Source: Candidatus Hydrogenedentota bacterium
Lineage (GTDB): Bacteria; Hydrogenedentota; Hydrogenedentia; Hydrogenedentales; SCBR16-9
Direction of reading: 5' to 3'
DNA: 15,164 nt
NCBI GenBank assembly: GCA_007116095.1
Contig: SKJD01000269.1
Location: 1 to 15,164, forward strand
The number at the start of each line of letters is the position of its first letter. The stretch's first letter is position 1. The notes below the pieces were generated by a model. The model made no database searches, was not told the DNA's origin, and saw nothing but the letters and a program-made list of their open reading frames with translations. The position numbers were made by a program, and so were the translations under genes. Below are positions 1-7,933 of the stretch, piece after piece.

Positions 1-2946
1 TGCGTTCCAACCGTCAATGCCACGGAATTCAATGAGGTGGCTGCCGACGGTTATATTGGTTTCTACGGTCCCGCTATCCCGCCAGGTGTTCTCGCCGTTT
101 CGCCGCCACTGCGCCCCCGCCGCCACGGCATCGGCTGGCTCCAAGGTGACCTGCAAATCGCCATACTGCAACATGGCCAGGAGGTAGGGATACGAAACAC
201 CCTCATCAATTCCCCAGACCTCCGCAAAGTCCCAGCCCGCCTCCGTAAACGTACTCATCTGCTGCATCTGCGCCGTCAGCAGACCCATGCCGCCGTCGGA
301 GAAATCGGTGTTGCTGGATTCCATATCCCAGAAGGACGCTTCGATTGTCCCGTCCGAATTCCATCCCACCAGGGCGCCGACTTGCCTGTCCCCCGTCACC
401 GCACCCGTCGCATAGCTCTCGAATATCACGCCATAGTTCGCCCCCGCTAGGCCACCGACAGACTCATACCCCGTCACCGCGCTCGTCGCGTAGCTCTCGG
501 AAATTGCGCCGTCATTCCATCCCACCAGGCCGCCGACAGAACCATTCCCCGTCACCGCGCTCGTCGCGTAGCTCTCGGAAATTGCGCCGTCGTTCCTACC
601 CACCAGGCCGCCGACACGCATATTCCCTGTTACCGCGCCCGTCGCGTAGCTTTCAGATACCGTGCCCCGATTTTCCCCCACCAGGCCGCCGACATCAAAA
701 TTTCCCGTCACTATGTTGTTTTCCAACCCAACCCGTTGCACGACAGCGTCTTCGCCTATGGCCCCAAAGAGGCCTACATAATTTTCCTCGGGGCGATTGA
801 TATATAGATTGGCAATGACATGGTCTTGCCCGTCAAACGTGCCGCTGAATGGCAATGCGGTTTGTTTTGAATCATCATAGTTCCCAATCGGGTCAAAGCC
901 CGCGCCGCCGTTCCAGTTGGCCGTGTCCGAGGCGTCGATGTCTTGTGTGAGGATATAATGCCCGTCCAGCGGATAGTCCGGATCATTGCCGATCAGCTGC
1001 AATGCCTCGATACTGTCGATTTCGATGGCAAATTCCGACGGTCCGAGGGATACCCACAAATCGACTGATTCGCCCTGATAGGCCCAATCATTGCCGAGCG
1101 GATATTGATCGAACACATACCCTTCCGGGTATTCAAGGTGGTGTGCTTCGGTATGCGCGCCAACACTTAAACCTGCATTAATAATGATGTCCTCAGCATC
1201 CCAAACATTCATCCCAATAACATTTGGAACGCTGACTCCCTCCGTTTGGTCTACGATCCACAAGTCTACGCCAGTGCCAGCGGGTACGACATCTCCACCC
1301 CAAGGATGTTGATCAAATACATGATCCTCTTCTTCCATATCAGTATATACATAGTTAATCGAACCAACACTCAAGCCTGCATTTAATAACACTTCCTCTG
1401 CCATCCAGAAATGCATGCCAATAACATTTGGTACGGTGACATTTTGTGCGAGGGCGAGTAGAAGTGGAATATTCGTTATCCGGACGTCGTCGATATTCCA
1501 GCCGCAGTAGGTGACGCTCCCATCTGTTGGCCCCATACCCCAACGCACCTGAACGGCAGGCTCATACGCGGCCCAAGGGGTAAGGTCGTATTCCACGAAT
1601 GTCCAGAAACCGCCATGAAGATCGTGGCTGTTCTCCCAAACCGTATGCCAGTTGTCGCCGTCGTTGCTGACCTCTATGAAAGCACGGTCCCAGGTGCTGT
1701 TTTCAACGCCCAGCCACCGGTAGAAAGAAAGGTAGACCTGCGCCAAGCCGCTAAAATTCATCTCCGGCGTCGTGGCCCATTCGGTCTGGAGCATATCGTT
1801 GGGGTAATCGCCCTCGAGGTTATAACCCAATACATAATCCCCGGTATAGCCACTCGTCGGATTGGGGCTGCCGTTTTCGCCCCCGCCACCGGTGGGCTGT
1901 CCCCAGGCCCACAGGCCCTCGAGTTCCCAGCCGGGATCGGTGTCCATGTTTGCTTCATAGAGAATGGGGGAGAGGGCTTGCAGGTAGGGATACGAGCCCC
2001 CGGCCAGCATGAACCAGTCCTCGACGAAGTCCCAGCCCACATCCGTGAAGGTCTCCTGCGTCTGCATCATTTGCGTGGTCATGGCAAACCCGGCGGCGGA
2101 TTCCGTGACGCCACTGATTTCGACGTCCCAGAACAGGGAATAGGCTTGGCCTTCGTTTACCCCGACAGCGCCGCCTACGTCATTGTCGCCGTGTATCGGC
2201 CCGGCGGCATAACACTCAAAAATCTCGCCACTGTTATGCCCCGCGACGCCCCCGACCGTATCGACGCCAGCGACCGACGCCATGGCGTAAGCGCGGTACA
2301 GGGTTCCGGATTGATGGCCTATGAGGCCCCCGGTGACTTCTTCATACCCTGAAACATGGCCATTCGCGTAACAATAGGCCACGACGCCTTCGTTCCAGCC
2401 CACCAGGCTTCCCACAAACTGCCCGCCGTGAATTTCGACATCATACAAGCCGACATTGAAAATCTGCGCCGCCGTACCGGTCGCACCGAAGAGCCCCACA
2501 TCGCTTTCCTCAGGTCGGTTGATGTACAGGTTATGGATGCTGTAGCCCATCCCATCAAACCAGCCGGTGAAAGTCCCTTCCTCGATGTAATTCCCAATCG
2601 GATCAAAGCCCGCGCCGTCATTCCAGTCCGCCGTCTCCGAGGCGTCGATGTCTTGCGTGAGGAAATAGCCGCCGTCGAGGGGGTAATCCGGATCATTGCC
2701 GATCATTTGCAGCGCCTGAATGCTGGAGATCGGTATGCCGGTTTGTTTGATGTCCCCGGTGGCTTCGGCGGAAGCCGCCAGGCCGGAAAGCAGGGGGGCC
2801 TGGCGTGTGGCGCTGCCTTCCCCGGCATGGACCGAGTGGAAGGTCCGTGCGTCATACGTCGTGTTCAGGAAAATAAAAAGCGCCGGTACGAGCCCCAACA
2901 GGAAAGCCATGCCGACGGAAAAAGGATAGCGCGCGATGCAATACAT
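1..2946 (-). CDS. Exported GLUG/PASTA multidomain surface protein (3' end beyond window)
   Basis: An open frame of 982 codons starts at the ATG at 2946-2944 and is still open at base 1, so the C-terminus is missing. A GGGGGA ribosome site lies 6 nt before the start. Residues ~8-27 form a hydrophobic export segment. A first GLUG block follows (~75-325), with repeats of the VGGxxGxNxG type and a closing FWD...YPYL motif. Next come a jellyroll/MAM-like module (~328-487, ending GWNIDDVRI), two PASTA domains (~502-560 and ~570-632, each beginning VPNVIGM), a second GLUG block (~640-918), and the start of a repeat module (LQVTLEPADAV). I see no catalytic motif. GLUG and PASTA are known extracellular modules, so a surface, adhesion or glycan-binding role is an inference. 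The gene appears to be transcribed from its own promoter rather than with the upstream kinase gene. Confidence 0.85.
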   Translation of the reverse strand, partial: MYCIARYPFSVGMAFLLGLVPALFIFLNTTYDARTFHSVHAGEGSATRQAPLLSGLAASAEATGDIKQTGIPISSIQALQMIGNDPDYPLDGGYFLTQDIDASETADWNDGAGFDPIGNYIEEGTFTGWFDGMGYSIHNLYINRPEESDVGLFGATGTAAQIFNVGLYDVEIHGGQFVGSLVGWNEGVVAYCYANGHVSGYEEVTGGLIGHQSGTLYRAYAMASVAGVDTVGGVAGHNSGEIFECYAAGPIHGDNDVGGAVGVNEGQAYSLFWDVEISGVTESAAGFAMTTQMMQTQETFTDVGWDFVEDWFMLAGGSYPYLQALSPILYEANMDTDPGWELEGLWAWGQPTGGGGENGSPNPTSGYTGDYVLGYNLEGDYPNDMLQTEWATTPEMNFSGLAQVYLSFYRWLGVENSTWDRAFIEVSNDGDNWHTVWENSHDLHGGFWTFVEYDLTPWAAYEPAVQVRWGMGPTDGSVTYCGWNIDDVRITNIPLLLALAQNVTVPNVIGMHFWMAEEVLLNAGLSVGSINYVYTDMEEEDHVFDQHPWGGDVVPAGTGVDLWIVDQTEGVSVPNVIGMNVWDAEDIIINAGLSVGAHTEAHHLEYPEGYVFDQYPLGNDWAYQGESVDLWVSLGPSEFAIEIDSIEALQLIGNDPDYPLDGHYILTQDIDASDTANWNGGAGFDPIGNYDDSKQTALPFSGTFDGQDHVIANLYINRPEENYVGLFGAIGEDAVVQRVGLENNIVTGNFDVGGLVGENRGTVSESYATGAVTGNMRVGGLVGRNDGAISESYATSAVTGNGSVGGLVGWNDGAISESYATSAVTGYESVGGLAGANYGVIFESYATGAVTGDRQVGALVGWNSDGTIEASFWDMESSNTDFSDGGMGLLTAQMQQMSTFTEAGWDFAEVWGIDEGVSYPYLLAMLQYGDLQVTLEPADAVAAGAQWRRNGENTWRDSGTVETNITVGSHLIEFRGIDGWNA
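382..693 (-). repeat. Tandem 78-bp repeats encoding GLUG units
   Basis: Four full units start at 693, 615, 537 and 459 on the minus strand, with a fifth diverging unit from 381. The register is exactly 78 bp (26 residues), each unit beginning VGGL or VG(A/G)L and containing ESYAT(S/G)AVTG. Units 2 and 3 share about 43 identical bases. This is coding repeat expansion by duplication, not a CRISPR array. Confidence 0.85.
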
Positions 2947-2990
2947 GATATGTCCCCCGTAACGTAAATTTTCACAATATCTATATGCAA

Positions 2991-3019
2991 TATATAACAC
3001 ATTTCTTTTCATAAATCAA
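2991..3019 (-). promoter_or_regulatory. Candidate sigma70-type promoter for the GLUG/PASTA gene
   Basis: On the minus strand, TTGATT (3019-3014) is followed after 17 bp by TATATA (2996-2991); TATATT two bases further on is an alternative -10. The 2947-3060 stretch is strikingly AT-rich for this window. Transcription would start near 2984, leaving a ~38-nt leader before the ATG at 2946. This supports expression separate from the upstream kinase gene. Confidence 0.45.
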
Positions 3020-3111
3020 GCGCTATTATTGCTTATTCATTTTTGCGCATATTATTGTGTATGCGGGGGGATGTCAGGGGTAATCCGAAAAATAATTTGC
3101 CGCTTGTCGCC

Positions 3112-4131
3112 TTATTCCTGTCCGGTTTCGGCCTTGAAGGCGTTGAGGAGTTCTTCCAGATGGACCGGGGCGGTGCCGACTTTCCCGACGACGACGCCCG
3201 CGGCGTGGTTGGCGAGGACGGCGGCTTCTTCCGGGGTGGCGCCGGCGCAGAGCGCGAGCAGGTAGGAGGCGATCACGGTGTCGCCTGCGCCGGAGACGTC
3301 AAAGACTTCGCGGGCTACCGTCGGCACATGCAACGGCGCTTCCCCTCGCCGGAACAGCGCCATGCCATCGCCTCCCAGCGTGATCAGCAATTGCTCCAGG
3401 AGACAGCGGTCCAGCAGCCGCTGCACCACGTCCAGGAGCGCGTCATCCTCAGTGATTGGCGATTTTGCCTCGCTGTGGTAGAGCCCGGCGAGCGCGAAGG
3501 CCTCGGCCCGGTTTGGCGTGATCAGTGTGAGGCCGTCCACGAGCATCGGGTTCGCGGGGTGGGGGTCCATGGCGACCGGGAGGCCATGTTCCCGACAAAG
3601 CTGCAAGATCGTCTCCACCAGCCCGATGTCCAGCGTGCCCTTGGCGTAGTCCTCGATGATCAAACCGTCCAGCCGTCCTGCTTCAAGGTCCGTCTGGATA
3701 GCGGCCAGCAATTGCTCCTTGGTATGCGGATACAACGGTTCAATGCGTTCATTATCCAGCCGCACCACCTGTTGACTGCCCGCAAGGATGCGCGTTTTTT
3801 CCGGCGTAATACGGTCCGGATCGTCCAGGAGACCCTGCGTATCGATGTTGAGCTCGTCCAGCAGACACCGTAATAAATTGCCACTGATGTCTTTTCCAAG
3901 CACCCCATAGGTCCGTGGGGTTGCGCCCAAGGTCTTGAGGTTGTGTAACACATTCGCCGCACCGCCCGGCCGGGTCGTCGTTTTTCCCGCCTTCACCACC
4001 GGGATCGGCGCTTCCTGCGAGATGCGGTCCGCCCGTCCCCAGATATAGCGGTCCAGCATTAAATCACCGACCACGCCGATCTGCTTGCCCTGCCAGGCGT
4101 CGGTCAGGCGCTGTACGTCTTCAAATTTCAT
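3112..4131 (-). CDS. rfaE1: D-glycero-beta-D-manno-heptose-7-phosphate kinase (RfaE1/HldE kinase domain)
   Basis: This is a PfkB/ribokinase-family sugar kinase of 339 residues that would phosphorylate heptose 7-phosphate at C1 in ADP-heptose synthesis for LPS core, in the cytoplasm. Family signatures are VVGDLMLDRYIWG (20-32), ISQEAPIPVVK (37-47), the substrate-binding PGGAAN (55-60) and the ATP-site DVSGAGDT (278-285), with D284 as the expected catalytic base. The length matches the kinase half only; the nucleotidyltransferase half of bifunctional HldE is absent, so a separate RfaE2 would be needed. I chose the ATG at 4131 because homology starts there. The frame stays open to an ATG at 4218, but that extension is arginine- and phenylalanine-rich and lies over a dispersed repeat. 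An AAGGA lies ~13 nt upstream of the chosen start, rather far. Another PfkB sugar kinase is possible but less likely. Confidence 0.88.
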   Translation of the reverse strand: MKFEDVQRLTDAWQGKQIGVVGDLMLDRYIWGRADRISQEAPIPVVKAGKTTTRPGGAANVLHNLKTLGATPRTYGVLGKDISGNLLRCLLDELNIDTQGLLDDPDRITPEKTRILAGSQQVVRLDNERIEPLYPHTKEQLLAAIQTDLEAGRLDGLIIEDYAKGTLDIGLVETILQLCREHGLPVAMDPHPANPMLVDGLTLITPNRAEAFALAGLYHSEAKSPITEDDALLDVVQRLLDRCLLEQLLITLGGDGMALFRRGEAPLHVPTVAREVFDVSGAGDTVIASYLLALCAGATPEEAAVLANHAAGVVVGKVGTAPVHLEELLNAFKAETGQE

Positions 4132-4174
4132 GAATATCGAATGTTCCTTAATGGGTAAGGTTAGAGAAAAATAA

Positions 4175-4200
4175 CCGCGAAATGCACGGAATGACACGAA
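4175..4200 (+). repeat. Dispersed ccgcgaa...acacgaa repeat, copy 1
   Basis: The bases run ccgcgaaatgcacggaat and then gacacgaa. They align, with a small gap and a few substitutions, to the right arm of the inverted repeat at 11829-11857. This is an intergenic repeat type, not coding. Confidence 0.5.
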
Positions 4201-4272
4201 ACGGGGGCGAAACATCATCCGCGGATGACACCGATGCCCGCGGATTTTGAGCGATCAATGAAGCCCTGTTTT

Positions 4273-4300
4273 ACCACGGAAAACACGGAAAGCACGGAAG
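4273..4300 (+). repeat. Short tandem cacggaaa repeat
   Basis: Three consecutive near-identical ~9-bp units (cacggaaaa, cacggaaag, cacggaag) follow each other directly. No coding frame of interest crosses them. Confidence 0.6.
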
Positions 4301-4322
4301 TGAGCGGCTCCCTACATAAAAT

Positions 4323-4368
4323 GCTCCAAAGGAGCTGTGCAAAATACAGCCCAGGGTAAGCAAGCTTA
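4323..4368 (+). repeat. Dispersed palindromic element, degenerate copy
   Basis: A perfect hairpin, gctcc-aaa-ggagc (4323-4335), is followed after 12 nt by agcccagggt (4348-4357) and a small taagc-aa-gctta hairpin (4357-4368). The same order appears in the element at 9011-9114, including the identical ten bases agcccagggt. The closing outer arm is missing here, so this copy looks truncated. Confidence 0.55.
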
Positions 4369-4526
4369 GCCAATAATTATTAAAGCAAAGACACAATGAC
4401 ACAGCTCATAAGGACAGATATTATCCGCTGATGATGCCGATGTGCGCAGATTTTAGATGTCCACCCTATGGGGGAGCGCATCTGAACCGATTAACCACCA
4501 ACTGTCGTTGGGCATGCTATCAACCC

Positions 4527-4638
4527 GACCGCGGAGCGGTCGTAGCTTGTAGCGCGGGGTAAGGCCGTAGGGCGGCACGCCCGCAGGCCGCCACCCCGGG
4601 ATCGATGTGCCCTCGAAAGCGCTCCCCGAAGGGGCGCT
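4527..4638 (+). repeat. Dispersed palindromic element, GC-rich full-length copy
   Basis: The 5' hairpin is gaccgc-gga-gcggtc (4527-4541). The outer stem is cggggt (4555-4560) with accccg (4593-4598), enclosing ggcgg (4571-4575) with ccgcc (4588-4592). The 3' hairpin is cccc-gaa-gggg (4624-4634), flanked by agcg and cgct. This is the same four-part layout as 9011-9114 with different bases in the arms. Confidence 0.6.
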
Positions 4639-4795
4639 AGCAGCGCTCACCCTTACACCCCAAATCATAGCAATCCGGACCCCCGCCGCACCAACACCGC
4701 CGGGTAGCATCCGGGCATTTCGGCGGGGTATAGTGGCGTAGTGTTTGCAATTGGGAGACCTGGCGCCAGGGCGCGCCAAGAAAAGGAATTGGGCA

Positions 4796-7741
4796 ATGTT
4801 ATCGCTTCTACTACGCAGTATGCTGCTGGCTGGGGCCGCGTTGGACTCCCCGTGGGCGGCGGGCTTTGCGCAGCAGCCGATGCCGGATAGGCCGGCGCTG
4901 GAGGTGCGTTATGTGGACGCTACACGCACGGCCTTCGAAATTTTGGCGGAGGATTACCACCTGGAGGGCGCGTTGCGGGCGCCACATTTACTGACCGACG
5001 CCACGACGGGCGACCTGTGGTTGTCCATCCGCGTGGAGGATGCGGACGGCAATGTCTATACCACGGAAAACACCGAGGAAGCGTCGCGCATCAACCTCTA
5101 CCGGCGTGGGCCGTATTACCACGAGGTCCGCTGGTTTGATGTGCAGGTCTCGGATGCCGAAGGCAACCTGGCGCCGCTGCGGGGCGACCTGGCGCTGTAT
5201 TGCTATCCCGAGAAAATCCTGGCCTCCATCATCTGGCACGGCACGGACGACTTTGATGCGGCGGCGGTGCACATCGACGGACTGCACGAGGAAGTCTTTG
5301 AGGCCGAGGCCTTCACGGAAGGCAATATTCAGGCCTTCCACTTCCCGATCTTCGGCGAAGAGGAACCGCTGCCTGCGGAGGCCCTGGAGACGCTGGACGC
5401 CGACCGCCCGCTGGAATACGACCCGATCCGCGGCTGCTATGTCATCGGTTCCTACAGTCCCGGCGCGTTCCAGGAGCATTTCTATGAGTACCCGAACTAC
5501 CGCCAGCAGGTGCAGTTCCGGGTGACGAACGACGACCAGCCCCGCCGTATCTATGTCATGCACGAATCCTCCACGGGCAGCAAGGGCCATGTGGAAGGCG
5601 GCGTCTTGCTGGATGAAGACGGGCATCCGCTGCCGATGGTGGTGCAGATATCGAAGAACTTCGCCGGTGAACGGGAGGAAGCCTTCTACAACCCGACGGA
5701 CATTCCCTTCAGTGAGACCTATTTCCCACTGGTGCTGGCGCCCGGAGAAACCCGCGAACTGACCGCGCAGCATCTCTACCAGAACTGGGGCCGCCAGATG
5801 GTGAAGCAGTTCTCCTCGCTCGGCGCCTGGATGGACTACTTCCACAGCTCGACCGGCGTCACCGAGACAACCTGCTACGTGCCCTTTAAGTTCGGCGGGC
5901 TGTCGGGCATCGACATCGCCGATTTCCGCGCCATGAGCCAGGACAATTTCTGGGGCGGGCAGCCGCAGCATGACAACATCGCCGGGCACACCTTCCTGTC
6001 CTACCACGACGGTGAAGCCTGGCGCTACATGGAATACCGGGGCACGACCTACTACAGCACCGGTAACAACTGGTTCGACATTGGCCTGGAATACCTCTCC
6101 TCGGATGGCAAAATCCGTGCGACCGTACGCGCCTGGGAGACGCCGCAGGTGGATGAGCTGCGTAGCTTCGTGCGCGTCGAGTATGAAATTCTGGAGCCGC
6201 TGACGATTCCCGAGGCCCACAAAAACTTCCGGCTGGCGACCGTGCGCACCAACGTGCAGCGCCTGCGTTACAGCCATTTCGAGGCCTCCGGCATGGACGC
6301 GCCCTATGTGCTGAGCTACGACGCCGACAACCTGACCGACTTGAATGTGACCTTGCCACGTGAGAATGCCTACATCAACCTCTATGGTGAGAACAAAGGC
6401 TCGAATGCCCTGGTCATCCAGGACTGGCTCGTCGACGCCTTTGATCCGGGGGCATTGGTGCAGTGTGAGACCTCCGGTGACTTGCGGATGCACCTTGTGG
6501 CCGATACCGACACCCTGGAGCTTGAAGCCGGGCAGGTCCTTGCCTTTAACGGCTTCTGGTTGCCGCATGGCGAGGTGGACGGCAGCCTTATTCCCGAGCG
6601 GGAAGTGGTTACCTATGGTACGGCGCGCCCGCGTATCGTCGAGGTGAGCCAAGGCGAAAAGCTGACGGACTTCCCGGCGTTGGTGCGGGCGGAAGACAAC
6701 GAGGCCGAATTCGTGATACAGGGTGGGCGCGACCTGATCCCCGTGCGCATATCGGGCTTCACGGATTACCGCTATCCACGTATCTTCCTGGAAGACAGCA
6801 GCGGTTGGCGCCAACTCTCACATGCGCGGGAAGGGGAACTTGACGGCGTAGAGGTCTACTCCGAGCCGGGTAGTACTTTTGGTGCGGTGTTCCTGGTCGC
6901 TTCCGACGATGCCCCCCAGCGCCTGCGTGTTACGGCGGGCGAAGCGGTGGATACCTCGGATCGCATCGTGGTCACCGGGCAGGACAAGTCGGTGAACCCG
7001 ATGCAGCACGTAGCGCTGATCCAGGCCCCCTGGATGGACGCGCCCATTCGCCTGCGCTATCCGGAAACCGTACATACGAATACGTTGGAGTTCATCGACC
7101 ATGAAATCGACGGGGCTGATCTCGCGACGGACCCCACGGAACTGGCCGGGGCCTGGCGTCAAGATGACGACGCCGGCACGCTCTGGTTCGAGTGGGATGT
7201 GAACAGTGCGACCATCGGCGGCCGCCTGTCGCCGAATGAATACGACGTGGACCTGGAATTCTGGGTGGGGAACCGTACGAACAACCCCATTCCGGTGGGT
7301 CTACAGTTCTGCACCATGCTCGGCGGCACGCTGTTTGACGACCCCGACCTGGAGCGCACCTGGATACATACCGGCGGCGAATGGGTGGCCATGGCCGACA
7401 CCGACCGGGGCGAAGGCCGCGCAACGCTGACGCATTATCCCGTGGAAGGCAACCCCGTACCGCAGGTCCCCGTCGACATCTGGGGCGTGAGCAGCGATGT
7501 CTCCGCTCTCGACGCCGTGGCGGTGACCTCGGAAGACGGCAACTACGTCTTCGCCATCGCCTGGCCGCAGGCGCGGAGTATCCTCAGCAACGCCGAGATT
7601 CCCTGCGTCCACGCCGATCCGATCCTGCCCATGTGCGAGCCGGGCAAGCGCGTGCACCAGCGCGGCAAGGTCTACCTCTTCGAAGGCAACCTTGACGATC
7701 TGACCCACCGCGTTAACCGGGAGATATTGCGCAAGTACTGA
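4796..7741 (+). CDS. Secreted 981-residue protein of unknown function
   Basis: I do not recognise this family. The frame is open from a TTG at 4745, but the ATG at 4796 has an aagga site 8 nt upstream and opens directly into a signal peptide: a short N-region, hydrophobic residues ~2-16, and likely cleavage after the AGFA ending at residue 25. The mature part is rich in short beta-prone stretches, acidic and aromatic residues (YYHEVRWFDVQVSD, MEYRGTTYYSTGNNWFDIG). That looks like a beta-sandwich protein of the periplasm or cell surface. No membrane anchor follows the signal peptide. The end (residues ~935-981) has two cysteines (937, 947) and a compact RGKVYLFEG motif. A carbohydrate-related role is only a guess. 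The gene is monocistronic: repeats lie upstream and a strong hairpin lies 27 bp after the stop. A 608-codon open frame on the opposite strand is a GC-bias shadow. Confidence 0.8.
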   Translation: MLSLLLRSMLLAGAALDSPWAAGFAQQPMPDRPALEVRYVDATRTAFEILAEDYHLEGALRAPHLLTDATTGDLWLSIRVEDADGNVYTTENTEEASRINLYRRGPYYHEVRWFDVQVSDAEGNLAPLRGDLALYCYPEKILASIIWHGTDDFDAAAVHIDGLHEEVFEAEAFTEGNIQAFHFPIFGEEEPLPAEALETLDADRPLEYDPIRGCYVIGSYSPGAFQEHFYEYPNYRQQVQFRVTNDDQPRRIYVMHESSTGSKGHVEGGVLLDEDGHPLPMVVQISKNFAGEREEAFYNPTDIPFSETYFPLVLAPGETRELTAQHLYQNWGRQMVKQFSSLGAWMDYFHSSTGVTETTCYVPFKFGGLSGIDIADFRAMSQDNFWGGQPQHDNIAGHTFLSYHDGEAWRYMEYRGTTYYSTGNNWFDIGLEYLSSDGKIRATVRAWETPQVDELRSFVRVEYEILEPLTIPEAHKNFRLATVRTNVQRLRYSHFEASGMDAPYVLSYDADNLTDLNVTLPRENAYINLYGENKGSNALVIQDWLVDAFDPGALVQCETSGDLRMHLVADTDTLELEAGQVLAFNGFWLPHGEVDGSLIPEREVVTYGTARPRIVEVSQGEKLTDFPALVRAEDNEAEFVIQGGRDLIPVRISGFTDYRYPRIFLEDSSGWRQLSHAREGELDGVEVYSEPGSTFGAVFLVASDDAPQRLRVTAGEAVDTSDRIVVTGQDKSVNPMQHVALIQAPWMDAPIRLRYPETVHTNTLEFIDHEIDGADLATDPTELAGAWRQDDDAGTLWFEWDVNSATIGGRLSPNEYDVDLEFWVGNRTNNPIPVGLQFCTMLGGTLFDDPDLERTWIHTGGEWVAMADTDRGEGRATLTHYPVEGNPVPQVPVDIWGVSSDVSALDAVAVTSEDGNYVFAIAWPQARSILSNAEIPCVHADPILPMCEPGKRVHQRGKVYLFEGNLDDLTHRVNREILRKY

Positions 7742-7767
7742 GATATACGTCCTGAATAACCCTGGCG

Positions 7768-7812
7768 ACCAACACAACGGCCATCGGTAACCCCGGTGGC
7801 CGTTGTTGTGGT
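7768..7812 (+). terminator. Long hairpin after the secreted-protein gene
   Basis: The arms 7768-7787 and 7793-7812 pair over 20 bp with two mismatches (7772/7808, 7773/7807) and one G-T wobble, closing on a 5-nt loop (taacc). It lies 27-71 bp past the stop codon at 7741. There is no good U-tract immediately after it (only gatgtttt, ~16 nt further), so it may be a terminator or an mRNA 3'-end stabiliser. Confidence 0.6.
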
Positions 7813-7830
7813 CAGAGCCGCTTCCGATGT

Positions 7831-7859
7831 TTTACTGTCCGCCACCAAGTCGGTATACT
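7831..7859 (+). promoter_or_regulatory. Candidate sigma70-type promoter for the sugar-kinase gene
   Basis: TTTACT (7831-7836) and TATACT (7854-7859) are separated by 17 bp, just after the hairpin that ends the previous gene. The predicted start near 7866 leaves a ~68-nt leader before the ATG at 7934. Confidence 0.4.
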
Positions 7860-7933
7860 GATGCTATCGTGCTTCCGGAGTCGGGACCGAGGGGGTCGCG
7901 CCCGGGGCATTATCGTATGGGAATGGGGTAGAG

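Larger units (their letters stand above)
4217..4454 (+). repeat. 32-bp imperfect direct repeats (4217-4248 and 4423-4454)
   Basis: Both copies begin atccgc and end gatttt, differing at 6 of 32 positions. They are 206 bp apart, and the interval contains the cacggaaa tandem and a short palindromic element, suggesting repeated insertion or duplication of small intergenic units. Confidence 0.55.
4132..4795. other. 664-bp divergent intergenic region filled with dispersed repeats
   Basis: This lies between the divergently transcribed kinase gene and the secreted-protein gene. I see no convincing gene. It holds a ccgcgaa-type repeat (4175-4200), a 32-bp direct repeat in two copies (4217-4248, 4423-4454), three copies of a ~9-bp cacggaaa-type unit (4273-4300), and two palindromic elements (4323-4368, 4527-4638). 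A TATAGT at 4729-4734 could be a -10 for the rightward gene, but no -35 is in place. Confidence 0.7.

Noticed and set aside
382..693. CRISPR-like periodic array
   Set aside because: The period is 78 bp with no spacer/repeat alternation, and it translates cleanly into GLUG units.
1615..2967. Plus-strand frames of 245 and 203 codons
   Set aside because: They are antisense to the GLUG/PASTA gene, whose translation shows strong domain repeats.
3046..3065. Hairpin cgcata/tatgcg as terminator of the heptose kinase gene
   Set aside because: The stem is only 6 bp, with an 8-nt loop and no U-tract on the minus strand.
3043..3873. 276-codon plus-strand frame
   Set aside because: It is a shadow of the heptose kinase on the opposite strand.
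4453..4779. 108-codon minus-strand frame in the intergenic region
   Set aside because: It runs across a palindromic repeat, has Arg/Pro-rich biased composition and no ribosome site.
4988..6814. 608-codon open frame on the minus strand
   Set aside because: It is exactly antisense to the secreted-protein gene, which has a signal peptide and ribosome site. Long antisense frames are common in GC-rich genes, and this one has no recognisable motif.
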